A stretch of 64,000 nucleotides of DNA, from positions 434,001-498,000 of the forward strand of contig CAVVIB010000023.1 in NCBI GenBank assembly GCA_963748205.1, written 5' to 3'. The notes beneath the pieces were generated by a model. That model made no database searches. It had not been told where the DNA came from and saw nothing but the letters and a program-made list of their open reading frames with translations. Shown here in pieces: positions 43,667 to 51,930 of the stretch (position 1 is its first letter; each line of letters opens with the position of its first letter). The DNA is from JAIBJN01 sp963748205. GTDB taxonomy: Bacteria; Actinomycetota; Thermoleophilia; Gaiellales; Gaiellaceae. Made by a program: the position numbers and the translations under genes.

Positions 43667-44774
43667 CTAGGCCGCGTCGACGGCGCGAGGAAGCTCGGCG
43701 AGCTCGACGCGCTCGACGCGTGGCGTCTCGGGTAGGTCGGACTCCGCCGCCCGCTCGAGCTTCGTCTCGAACCGCGAGAGCCGCTTCTCGGAATCGCCGT
43801 ACTTCGTCTGCGCGTTGCCGAGGTGCTTCCCGAGCAGGTCGAAGTCCGTCTTGAACTTGTCGAAGTCGCGCTCGAGGTCGGCGACGTAGGCCATGACCTC
43901 GCGGGCGTGCTCCTCGATCTGCAGGCCCTTGAAGCCCTGCGCGAGGGTGAGCAGGTAGGCGTAGAACGAGCCCGGCGAGACGGGGATCACCTTGCGTCGA
44001 TGCGCGTGGTCGATCGGGTTCGCGTCGCCGCCGATCCGGTTGCAGACGAGCTCGTAGTACACGCCCTCGGTGGGCAGGTACATGAACGCGAACTCGCAGG
44101 TTCCTTCGTCGGGGCGGATGTACTTGGACGCGATCGCGTCGATGTGACCCTTGACGTCGCGGGCGAACGCGCGGGCGTGCATCTCGCGCGCCTGGTCGTC
44201 GTCCGCCTCGACGAAGCGCTGGAAGTTGTCCTGCGGGTACTTCGCGTCGATCGGGATCAGCATCCCGTCCAGGCGGATGACCGCGTCCACCCGCTCGCCG
44301 CTCGTGAAGCCGTGCTGGAGCGTGAACTTGTCTGCGGGGAGCACGTCCGCGAGGAGCCGATGGAGCATCTGCTCGCCGACGCCGCCGCGCGCCTTCGGCG
44401 GGCGCAGGAGCTGCTCGAAGCGCTGGAAGTCCTTCGCGCGCTCGTTCATCTGCGCGGTCGCCTCGTCGACCTTGCCGAGCCGCTCGTGGATCTTCGTCGA
44501 CGTCTCCGTCATCCCGGCCAGGCGGCTGTCGACCCGCAGGTCGAGCTCGCTCAGGCGCCTGTCCACCTTCGTGTCGAGCTCGCCGAAGCGCCGGTCCATC
44601 GTCTCGGTCATGCCGGCAAGCCGTCGGTCGATATCGGCGTTGCGGCCCTCGAGCTGGTCGGCGTTCTCGTCGCGCAGGCCGGTGAGCTCGGCCCGCAGCA
44701 CGCGGACGAGCCAGACTGCGCCCGCGGTGAGGCGCGGCGGCGAGGAAGACGAGGATGACAAGGGTCCCGGTCAT
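43667..44774 (-). CDS. rmuC: RmuC-like recombination-limiting protein (one frameshift)
   Basis: RmuC-family proteins are membrane-anchored and carry a nuclease-like domain; in E. coli RmuC limits sequence inversions. The core is a coiled coil with the repeats RLAGMTETMDRRFGEL and LAGMTETSTKIHERLGK, followed by the conserved domain DAVIRLDGMLIPIDAKYPQDNFQRF and DEGTCEFAFMYLPTEGVYYEL. The expected N-terminal helix is encoded in another frame from ATG 44774 (TGTLVILVFLAAA); removing one base at about 44731 gives a continuous helix LAAALTAGAVWLVRVL. The corrected protein has about 368 residues. TACTGT (44785-44790) is ten bases upstream. Confidence 0.85.
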
Positions 44775-44964
44775 GGGCCGACGAACAGTAGGGGCGGGAT
44801 CGGACGGCGCCCTCGAAACCGGCCCGTTAAAACGCCAAATCCGGCGAGCCCGAGGGCTTACCGGATCTGGCATGCGCGAGCCTATCGGCGCCTCGCGGAG
44901 CCCGTCAAGCGACCCGCAGCCGAAGTCTTCGCAAAGAGCAGCTTTTTTCGGTAGAACCTCTCAC

Positions 44965-45888
44965 GTGCGTCGTCCCGTCACCGTCGCGTGCGCCCAGGTC
45001 CAGCCCGTCGTGCTCGACCGCGAGGCCACGCTCGAGCGCCTCGCCGAGCGGACGGCCGAGGCCGCGGGCGCCGGGGCCGAGCTCGTGGTCTTCCCCGAGG
45101 CGTTCCTGCCCGCCTATCCGTCGTCCGTCTGGGCCAAGTACCTCGCGGGCTGGGCGGACCCGCGGGCGAAGGCGGCGTTCGCGCGGCTTGCCCAGGAGTC
45201 GGTGGAGGTGCCCGGCCCGGCGGCGGACCGGCTCGGCGAGGTCGCGCGCGAGCACGGCGTCTGGCTGGTCACGGGGATCACGGAGATCGACCCGGAGCGG
45301 CCCGGGACGCTCTACAACACGCTCCTCTACCACGACCCCGAGGGGCGGCTCGCGCTCCACCACCGCAAGCTCGTGCCCACGAACCACGAGCGGCTCGTCT
45401 GGGGCCCCGGCGACGGCCGTGGGCTGCGCGCGATCGAGACCGACCTCGGCCGGCTCGGCGGGCTCATCTGCTGGGAGAACTACATGCCGCTCGCGCGCTT
45501 CGCGCTCTACGAGTCCGGCATCGAGCTGTACATCGCGTCGACCGCAGACGACTCGGACGAGTGGCAGGCGACCCTCGTCCACATCGCGCGCGAGTCGCGC
45601 GCGTTCGTCATCGCCCCGTGCCACTTCCAGCGCGCCGACGCCTACCCGGACGACTTCCCGCTCCGCGAGGCCTTCGACGGCATCGAGGTCATCGGCCGCG
45701 GGGGCAGCGCGATTCTCGGGCCGGACGGCGCCTACCTCGCCGGGCCGCTCTACGACGAGGAGGGCATCCTCTACGCGGAGCTCGACCCCGTGCGCCTCCA
45801 CGAGGAGCGCCAGCGCTTCGATCCCTCGGGCCACTATCACCGACCCGACGTCCTCAAGCTCGAAGTCAACGCGCCGGCCGACGAGTGA
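44965..45888 (+). CDS. Nitrilase/cyanide hydratase family carbon-nitrogen hydrolase
   Basis: This 307-residue enzyme has the Glu-Lys-Cys triad of the nitrilase superfamily: LVVFPEAFLPAYP, HHRKLVPTNHERLVWG and GGLICWENYMPLAR. The HERLVWGPGDG segment is typical of true nitrilases, which turn nitriles into carboxylic acids and ammonia. GTG 44965 is the start, with TAGAAC at 44952-44957 seven bases upstream (a near match to the leaderless box). It overlaps the next gene (GTGA), a class V aminotransferase, with which it is probably coupled. Confidence 0.92.
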   Translation: MRRPVTVACAQVQPVVLDREATLERLAERTAEAAGAGAELVVFPEAFLPAYPSSVWAKYLAGWADPRAKAAFARLAQESVEVPGPAADRLGEVAREHGVWLVTGITEIDPERPGTLYNTLLYHDPEGRLALHHRKLVPTNHERLVWGPGDGRGLRAIETDLGRLGGLICWENYMPLARFALYESGIELYIASTADDSDEWQATLVHIARESRAFVIAPCHFQRADAYPDDFPLREAFDGIEVIGRGGSAILGPDGAYLAGPLYDEEGILYAELDPVRLHEERQRFDPSGHYHRPDVLKLEVNAPADE

Positions 45889-47042
45889 CCGCCGGCCGCT
45901 CCGCGCTCGCGCCCCGCACCGACTTCCCGGTGCTCGAGGAGGTCGTGTATCTGAACACGGGCTCGATCGGGCTCGAGTCGCTGCCGGTGCAGCGGGCCGG
46001 GGAGGAGCTGGGACGGCAGATCGCCGGGCGCGGCACGGTGGGCTTCGACGACGAGATCGAGAAGCGCGTCGGCGACATCCCGCGTGCCGCCGTCGCCCGG
46101 CTTCTCGGAGCCGACCCGGACGACGTCGCCGTCGTCACGCACGCGACCGAAGCGCTCTGCCAGGTCGCCTGGTGGCTCCGCCCGGGCGCGGGGAAGAACG
46201 TCGTCTCGGCCGATCTCGAGTTCCCGAGCGTCACCTATCCGTGGCTGCGGATCGCACGCGACACGGGCGTGGAGGTGCGCCTCGCGCCCGCCCTCGACGA
46301 CCCCGCCTCGTTCTCGCTCGACACGATCGCCGCCGCGGTCGACCAGGACACCGAGGTCATCTGCGTCAGCCACGTCCAGTACGCGACGGGCCACCGGCTC
46401 GACCCGGCCGGGCTCGTCGAGCTGGCGCGCTCGGTGGGAGCGATCCTCGTCCTCGACGCCACGCAGTCGGCGGGGGTCGTCCCGCTGGATGCCCCCTCGC
46501 TCGGCGTCGACGTGCTCGTCTCGTCGGGCTACAAGTGGCTCTGCTCGGCTCCCGGTGCGGGGATCTGCTACCTGCGCCGAGAGCTGTGGGAGCGGATGGA
46601 CCCGCCGTTCGTCGGCTGGAAGTCGACGGAGGACGCGTTCGCGTTCGATGCGCGGACGATCCCGCTCGCGAACGCGGCGCGCCGCCTCGAGTACTCGACG
46701 CCGTCGTATTCGGCCGGCGCGGCGCTGACCGCCGCGGTCGACTACCTGCTGGGTCTCGGGATCGAGAACGCGCTCGAGCACGACCTCGCGCTCGCCGGCG
46801 AGCTGCGCGACGGGCTCGAGCGGCTCGGCGCCGAGGTGCTGACCCCGGCCGAGGACGACCGCCGTGCCGGAATCGTCATCGCACGCTTCCCCGGGTGGGA
46901 CGGGCCGGACGTGGCCGCACGGCTCGCCGACGCCGGCGTGATCGTCTCGCCGCGGCTCGGCGCCGTCCGCTTCTCGCTGCACGTCTTCAACGACTCCGGC
47001 GACGTCGAGAGGGCGCTGGGCGCCCTCGGAGAGATTCTCTGA
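45885..47042 (+). CDS. Class V aminotransferase / cysteine desulfurase-like PLP enzyme
   Basis: The 385-residue fold-type I PLP enzyme shows the N-terminal YLNTGSIGLESLP, THATEALCQVAWWL, the PLP-binding Asp in LVLDATQSAGVVPLD and the Schiff-base Lys in VSSGYKWLCSAPG. The absence of a SufS/NifS active Cys loop suggests aminotransferase or lyase chemistry rather than desulfuration. It lies between a nitrilase and a DMT exporter, all three translationally coupled, so it may act on a shared amino-acid-like compound. That link is inference. Confidence 0.85.
   Translation: MTAGRSALAPRTDFPVLEEVVYLNTGSIGLESLPVQRAGEELGRQIAGRGTVGFDDEIEKRVGDIPRAAVARLLGADPDDVAVVTHATEALCQVAWWLRPGAGKNVVSADLEFPSVTYPWLRIARDTGVEVRLAPALDDPASFSLDTIAAAVDQDTEVICVSHVQYATGHRLDPAGLVELARSVGAILVLDATQSAGVVPLDAPSLGVDVLVSSGYKWLCSAPGAGICYLRRELWERMDPPFVGWKSTEDAFAFDARTIPLANAARRLEYSTPSYSAGAALTAAVDYLLGLGIENALEHDLALAGELRDGLERLGAEVLTPAEDDRRAGIVIARFPGWDGPDVAARLADAGVIVSPRLGAVRFSLHVFNDSGDVERALGALGEIL
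47028..47041 (+). promoter_or_regulatory. Ribosome binding site positioning a CTG start
   Basis: GGAGAG (47028-47033) is five bases before CTG 47039. CTG overlaps the aminotransferase stop as CTGA, the same arrangement as the ATGA, GTGA and TTGA overlaps elsewhere in this window. Confidence 0.5.
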
Positions 47043-47906
47043 GCGGATTCAGGCGGCTCGCGGCGGCGCCCGCGCCGCTGCTCGTCCTCGGCGCGGCGCT
47101 CTCCGTCCAGTCCGGCGCCGCGCTGGCCACGAGCGCCTTCGACAAGGTCGGCCCGCTCGGCTTCGTCTGGCTCCGCGTCGCGCTCGCCGCGGTGATCCTC
47201 GTGGCCGTCAACTACGGGGCACTCCGCCGCACCGGCAGGCTGCCGCTCACCTGGGTGATCGCGTCTGGCGCGGCCATCGCCGTGATGAACGGCTGCTTCT
47301 ACCAGGCGATCGACCGGATCCCGCTCGGCCTCGCGACGACGATCGAGTTCCTGGGGCCGCTCGCGGTCGCCGTCGATCGGCTCGCGCCGCGCGGTCGACT
47401 TCCTCTGGGTCGGCCTGGCCGGGGCGGGCGTGGCGCTCCTGGGCAGCCCCAGCGTCGACCTCGACCCCGTGGGGCTCGCGTGGGCGTTCGGGGCGGCGGT
47501 CGCCTGGGCGGCGTACATCCTGCTCGCCAAGCGGATGCTCGACGACTGGCCGATCGGGACCGGGCTGGCCGTGTCCCTCGGCGTGGCGGCCGTCCTCCTG
47601 GCGCCGCTCGGGATCGCGGGCGGCGGCTCCGACCTCCTCGAGCCGGCCGTGCTGGCCACGGGGCTCGCGGTCGCCGTGCTCGGCTCCGTGCTGCCGTTCA
47701 CGCTCGAGCTCGCCGCCCTGCGCAAGCTCTCCACGGCGACGTTCGGGATCCTTCTGAGCCTCGAGCCCGTCGTGGCCGCGCTCGTGGGCGCGGTCGCGCT
47801 GTCGCAGGTGCCCGGCGCGATCGAGTGGGTGGCGATCCTCTGCGTGGTTGTCGCGTCGGCCGGCGCCAGCCTCGGCGCCCGTCGGGCGGTCCCGCCCGAG
47901 CTCTAG
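47039..47906 (+). CDS. EamA/DMT-family exporter (CTG start, one frameshift)
   Basis: The protein resembles RhtA-type amino acid or metabolite exporters with ten helices. It begins LSGFRRLAAAPAPLLVLG and the first EamA repeat runs to IEFLGPLAVAV. The frame then breaks; removing an A at about 47376 restores VGSRRAVDFLWVGLAGAG and the second repeat (LAWAFGAAVAWAAYILLAKR to LSLEPVVAALVG). The corrected length is about 288 residues. The frame has no ATG, GTG or TTG until after the first helix, so CTG 47039 is the likely start. Its end overlaps the convergent glycine-rich gene by four bases. Confidence 0.82.
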
Positions 47907-48565
47907 GCCCCGCCGCCTCCGCAGCCGCCGCCACCGCCGCCGTCCCCGCCGGAGAACCCGCCGCCGTCGCCGCCGAACCATCCGCCGCCGTCCCCGCCGG
48001 TCCCTTCGCTGTCGCCGCCGAGGGGCCCTGAGGAAGCGCCGGATGCGTCGGCCTGGTCCGCCTCCGAGCTGCGGAGCGAGTCGATGTCCTCGGGCGTCCA
48101 TTTCTGGCCGTCCTCGAGGCCGAGATCGCCGTCGAGCGCGAAGAGGAACGGGATCCCGACGTAGCCGGGCACCATCGGCTCGCGCTCCGTGGTCAGGAGC
48201 GTGCGGCGCAGCGGCCCCGGCAGGGCCTCGTCCATCGTCTCCTCGGGGCTGTGGTGCAGGTAGTAGCCGAACGCCTCGTCGCAGAAGGACTGGTACTCGC
48301 GGGTCATGAGGATGAACTCGTGCCACGCGATGTCGACGGCCCGCGAGGGCATCCCGAGCGTCTTCCCGTCCGCGTAGAGGCAGGCGACGAACCACGTGCG
48401 GAGGCCGTCGAGGACGAGCGAGATCTGCGATCCGCTCAGGTCGAGGTCGGGATGGGCCTCGAGCTTCTCCCGCAGCGCCGAGGGAAACGAGTAGCTCTCG
48501 ATGTAGATCCGGCGCCGTTCGAGCTCGGCCTGCCGGCGCGAGGAGCGGCGGAAGAACGACAGCAT
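47903..48565 (-). CDS. Glycine-rich-domain protein (GRDP/DUF1399-like)
   Basis: The 220-residue protein has a helical N-terminal domain with SRAVDIAWHEFILMTREYQSFC and FGYYLHHSPEE, a pattern seen in glycine-rich-domain-containing proteins, and an extreme C-terminal repeat region (about 180-220) of Gly, Asp, Phe and one Cys (GGDGGGFSGGDGGGGGGCGG). The role is unknown. The low-complexity end is encoded by a CCGCC-type repeat tract at 47907-48000. Confidence 0.72.
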   Translation of the reverse strand: MLSFFRRSSRRQAELERRRIYIESYSFPSALREKLEAHPDLDLSGSQISLVLDGLRTWFVACLYADGKTLGMPSRAVDIAWHEFILMTREYQSFCDEAFGYYLHHSPEETMDEALPGPLRRTLLTTEREPMVPGYVGIPFLFALDGDLGLEDGQKWTPEDIDSLRSSEADQADASGASSGPLGGDSEGTGGDGGGWFGGDGGGFSGGDGGGGGGCGGGGA

Positions 48566-48607
48566 CGCCTCAGAGCGTACCCCCGAGGAGCCGTGCCTGA
48601 AAGGGGT

Positions 48608-49027
48608 CTAGCCGAGCCGGGTCGAGCCGTCCTCGGCGATCGTCCACCCGGGGTTGTGGGCGACTTCCCACGGATGCCCCTCGGTGTCGACGAAAATGCC
48701 CGAGTAGCCGCCCCAGACCGTCGGCGCGCCCGCCCTCGCGATCGTGCCGCCGGCCCGCTCGGCCTCGAGGAGCACGTCGTCCACCTCGTCGGCCGAGCGC
48801 ACGTTGTGGGCGAGCGTGACGCCGCCCCAGCCGCCTTCGTCGAGCATGACGCTGTCCTCGGCCAGCTCGGCACGCCCCCAGAGCGCGACGATCATGCCGC
48901 CGGCCTGGAAGAAGACGACGTCGTCGCCGGGCTCGGCGCCGGTCGTCCACCCGAGCGCCTCGTAGAAGGCCCGCGCCCGCTCGAGGTCCACGACGCCGAG
49001 CGTGACGAGGCTGACCCGTTGCTCCAT
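48608..49027 (-). CDS. VOC-family (glyoxalase-like) protein
   Basis: This 139-residue protein has the paired beta-alpha-beta modules of vicinal oxygen chelate proteins: VSLVTLGVVDLERARAFYEALGW and the second half ending GIFVDTEGHPWEVAHNPGW. The Glu in HPWEVAHNP and a His in VTLAHNV are likely metal ligands. It could be a lyase, dioxygenase or resistance-type protein; the substrate is unknown. ATG 49027 is eight bases after TAGGCT (49036-49041). Confidence 0.85.
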   Translation of the reverse strand: MEQRVSLVTLGVVDLERARAFYEALGWTTGAEPGDDVVFFQAGGMIVALWGRAELAEDSVMLDEGGWGGVTLAHNVRSADEVDDVLLEAERAGGTIARAGAPTVWGGYSGIFVDTEGHPWEVAHNPGWTIAEDGSTRLG

Positions 49028-49102
49028 CGGGCCCGAGCCTACCACGGCGAACACATGTTCGCTATGCTGACCGGCGGGCGTTCTACTCTCAACGGCCCCC
49101 TG

Positions 49103-50977
49103 ATGCGCGCGTTCTTCGGTCCCGGCGGTCGGCTCGCCACCACGCTTCCCGGCTTCGAGCCGCGGGCGGAGCAGGCTGCGCTCGCGCAGGAGGTGGCGGA
49201 CGCCATCGAGCGCGGCGAGCACCTGCTCGCCGAGGCCGGCACGGGAGTCGGGAAGAGCCTCGCCTATCTGATCCCGGCACTGGAAACGGGCGAGCGGGTC
49301 GTCGTCGCCACGGCGACGAAGGCGCTCCAGGAGCAGCTCCTCACGAAGGACGTGCCCGCGGCCGCGAAGGCGCTGGGCCGCAAGGTCGACGTCGCGGTGC
49401 TCAAGGGCCGCCAGAACTACCTCTGCCGCAAGAGCCTCCACATGCTCGCCATGCCGCTGTTCCGGACGGCCGACGACGCCGCCGGGTACGAGCGCCTGCA
49501 GGACTGGATCGAGACGACCGAGACCGGCGACCGCGCGGAGCTCTCCTTCGAGCCCAGCGCGAGCCTGTGGGCGGAGCTCGCGGTGGGGCCCGACCGCTGC
49601 GCCGGGCGGCGCTGCCCGCTGCTCGCGACGTGCTTCTCCGAGCAGGCCCGCGCGCGCGCCCAGGAGGCCGAGCTCGTGATCGCCAACCACGCGCTCTACT
49701 TCGCCGACCTCGCGCTCAGGGCCAAGACCGGAGACGGCGCGGGCGTGCTCCCCGAGCACGATGCGGTGATCTTCGACGAGGCGCACCGCCTGGAAGAGGC
49801 CGCCGTCGCCTGGTTCGGCGGGCGCGTGTCGCTGGCCGGGCTCCGCCAGCTGCTCCGCGACGTGGAGCGGGCGTGCCGGGAGGGGCAGAAGCCGGCGCCC
49901 GCCCGCGCGCTCGCCGAGATCGACGAGCGCGGGTCGGAGCTGCTCACCGGGCTCGACCCCGGCCGCGGCCGCCGCCGGCTCACGGAGGCCGACGCCGAGG
50001 CCGCCGCCGGGCCTGCGCGCCTGCTCGCCGGGGCGCTCGTCAGCCTCGCGGACGCGCTGAAGGGCGGGAGCGACGACCTCGACCAGCTCGCCCGGCGCGC
50101 GCTCACGACGGTCGACGACCTCGGCGCGTGCCTGGCCGTCGAGGACGAGGACAGCGTCTCCTGGGCCGAGCAGGGGACGCTCGCCTGGGCGCCGGTGGAC
50201 GTCTCCGACGTCCTGCGGGAGGCGCTCTGGGAGCGCCCGGTCGTCTCCATCCTCGTCTCGGCGACGCTCGAGCCGCGCTTCCTGCGCCGCCGGCTGGGGC
50301 TCGACGAGGCGCGCGAGGTCTCCCTGGAGTCGCCCTTCGACTTCCGCGAGCAGACGCTGCTCTACGTGCCGCGCGCGTTCCCCGAGCCACGCTCGCAGGG
50401 CTACGACGCCCGCCTTGCCGACGAGGTCGCCGCCCTCTGCCGGCTCTCCGAGGGCCGTGCGCTCGTGCTGACGACCTCCTACCGCGCGCTCGACGAGCTG
50501 GCCGACCGCGCCGCGCCGCGGATCCCGTACCCGGTTCTCATCCAGGGAGACGCGCCGCGCGAGCGTCTCCTGGAGCGCTTCCGCGACGAAGTCGACACGG
50601 TCCTGATGGCCACGCAGACGTTCTGGCAGGGCGTCGACATCCAGGGCGAGTCGCTCTCGCTGCTCGTCATCGACAAGCTTCCCTTCGCGGCGCCCGGGGA
50701 TCCCCTGGTGGAAGCCCGGTGTGAGCGGATCTCGCGCGCGGGAGGCGACTGGTTCGCGGACTACGCGCTCCCGACCGCGATTCTCCAGCTACGACAGGGG
50801 TTCGGGCGCCTCGTGCGCGGCCATGCCGACCGGGGCGTGGTGGCCATCCTCGACCCGCGCCTGCGCACGAAGGCGTACGGCCGCAGGTTCCTCGAGGCGC
50901 TCCCGCCCGCGCCGCTCGTGGGCGATCTGGCGGCCGTGGAGGAGTTCCTTGGCGTCGGGCAGCGCGCGACAGCCTGA
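49103..50977 (+). CDS. DinG/XPD-like Fe-S helicase
   Basis: This superfamily 2 helicase has 624 residues, Walker A AEAGTGVGKSLAYLIP near 42, DEAH in IFDEAHRLEEAA near 225 and the C-terminal QLRQGFGRLVRG. The iron-sulfur domain is marked by four cysteines: NYLCRKS near 107 and RCAGRRCPLLATC near 165-177. It unwinds DNA with 5'-to-3' polarity in known relatives, acting on D-loops or other structures. ATG 49103 is preferred; the TATGCT at 49063-49068 would give a leader of about 28 bases. Confidence 0.92.
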   Translation: MRAFFGPGGRLATTLPGFEPRAEQAALAQEVADAIERGEHLLAEAGTGVGKSLAYLIPALETGERVVVATATKALQEQLLTKDVPAAAKALGRKVDVAVLKGRQNYLCRKSLHMLAMPLFRTADDAAGYERLQDWIETTETGDRAELSFEPSASLWAELAVGPDRCAGRRCPLLATCFSEQARARAQEAELVIANHALYFADLALRAKTGDGAGVLPEHDAVIFDEAHRLEEAAVAWFGGRVSLAGLRQLLRDVERACREGQKPAPARALAEIDERGSELLTGLDPGRGRRRLTEADAEAAAGPARLLAGALVSLADALKGGSDDLDQLARRALTTVDDLGACLAVEDEDSVSWAEQGTLAWAPVDVSDVLREALWERPVVSILVSATLEPRFLRRRLGLDEAREVSLESPFDFREQTLLYVPRAFPEPRSQGYDARLADEVAALCRLSEGRALVLTTSYRALDELADRAAPRIPYPVLIQGDAPRERLLERFRDEVDTVLMATQTFWQGVDIQGESLSLLVIDKLPFAAPGDPLVEARCERISRAGGDWFADYALPTAILQLRQGFGRLVRGHADRGVVAILDPRLRTKAYGRRFLEALPPAPLVGDLAAVEEFLGVGQRATA

Positions 50978-50994
50978 TACTTTTTTCATCCGTG
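50978..50994 (+). promoter_or_regulatory. Leaderless-type -10 box, TACTTT
   Basis: TACTTT (50978-50983) in a T-rich island is eight bases before GTG 50992. The spacer is TTTCATCC, so there is no Shine-Dalgarno sequence. Confidence 0.45.
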
Positions 50995-51672
50995 GCCAAG
51001 AAAGATCGCGTCCCCACACCGCCCAAGCGTCCCGTCCAGGCGCCCAAGGCCTACAAGTCGGAGCACGACCCCCGGCGCACGCAGCTGATCTTCATCATCG
51101 TCGCGGCGGTCATCATCCTCGCCGCGGCGGCGATCGGGATCGGCTTCATCATGTCGAGCGGCGGGGACGACGACGCCGGGGGGACGGTCGGAGACAGCGG
51201 CACCTGCCAGCTGCAGACCTTCCCGGCGCTCGAGGCGACGCACGTGCAGCAGCTGCCGGACGACTACGAGTACAACTCGATCCCGGCCACGAGCGGGCTC
51301 CACAATCCGCAGACCGCGATCTGGAACCTCTACGACCAGCCCGTGCCCCAGATCAACTACGTCCACAACATGGAGCACGGCGGCATGATCGTCCAGTACG
51401 GGAGCGAAGTGCCGGACGCCGACATCGCATCGCTCGCGGACTGGTACCAGCAGGACACGCGCGGCCTGATCGTCGCCCCGCTGAGCGAGGAGATGGAAGA
51501 GGAGGACCCGGCGCTCGCGGACAAGATCGTCGCCATATCGTGGACGCACATGATGCGCTGCACGACCTTCGACGAATCTGCCCTCGACGACTTCAGCGAC
51601 GACTACCGCGGGCCGCAGGGCGACGGGCCCGAGAAGTTCGAGCTCGACCAGTTACAGCAGGGCGGCGGATAG
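50992..51672 (+). CDS. DUF3105 membrane-anchored protein
   Basis: The 226-residue protein has a polar N-terminus, one membrane helix (about 33-53, LIFIIVAAVIILAAAAIGIG) and an extracytoplasmic DUF3105 domain with IPATSGLHNPQ, INYVHNMEHGGMIVQY and a final WTHMMRCTTFD. The His and Cys residues are conserved in the family, whose function is unknown. The message appears leaderless. tRNA-Leu follows 28 bases downstream. Confidence 0.88.
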   Translation: MAKKDRVPTPPKRPVQAPKAYKSEHDPRRTQLIFIIVAAVIILAAAAIGIGFIMSSGGDDDAGGTVGDSGTCQLQTFPALEATHVQQLPDDYEYNSIPATSGLHNPQTAIWNLYDQPVPQINYVHNMEHGGMIVQYGSEVPDADIASLADWYQQDTRGLIVAPLSEEMEEEDPALADKIVAISWTHMMRCTTFDESALDDFSDDYRGPQGDGPEKFELDQLQQGGG

Positions 51673-51700
51673 CCCGGGGCTCCCGCGCCCGGGCACGTGC

Positions 51701-51783
51701 GCCGGGGTGGCGGAACGGTAGACGCGGGGGGCTTAAAACCCTCTGCCCGCAAGGGCGTGTGAGTTCGAATCTCACCCCCGGCA
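51701..51783 (+). tRNA. tRNA-Leu (anticodon UAA)
   Basis: The acceptor stem GCCGGGG (51701-51707) pairs with CCCCGGC (51776-51782), followed by discriminator A. The anticodon loop CTTAAAA reads UAA. A long variable arm (GCCCGCAAGGGC) makes it class II, as expected for Leu. The T arm is GTGAG-TTCGAAT-CTCAC. CCA is not encoded. This tRNA decodes UUA, a rare codon in GC-rich actinobacteria; the Streptomyces counterpart is bldA. Confidence 0.95.
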
Positions 51784-51930
51784 CTGGAGAAAGGGTTCCG
51801 CCTCGGGCGGATCCCATACGTTCGGCCAGGAATGGCCGAAGACTCTTGGAATCGTGTGCCGAATGACGCATGCTGGATTCGCCAGCAGTCCCGTGCGGCG
51901 CGGGACCGAATTCTGGGAGGAGAGACGCAG

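Noticed and set aside
47907..48000. CCGCC-rich tract as a CRISPR-like or satellite repeat
   Set aside because: It is the codon pattern of the glycine-rich C-terminus on the minus strand, with no regular spacer.
51785..51815. Imperfect hairpin after tRNA-Leu (GGTTCCGCC / GGCGGATCC) as terminator
   Set aside because: The stem has a mismatch and there is no T-run; it was not strong enough to annotate.
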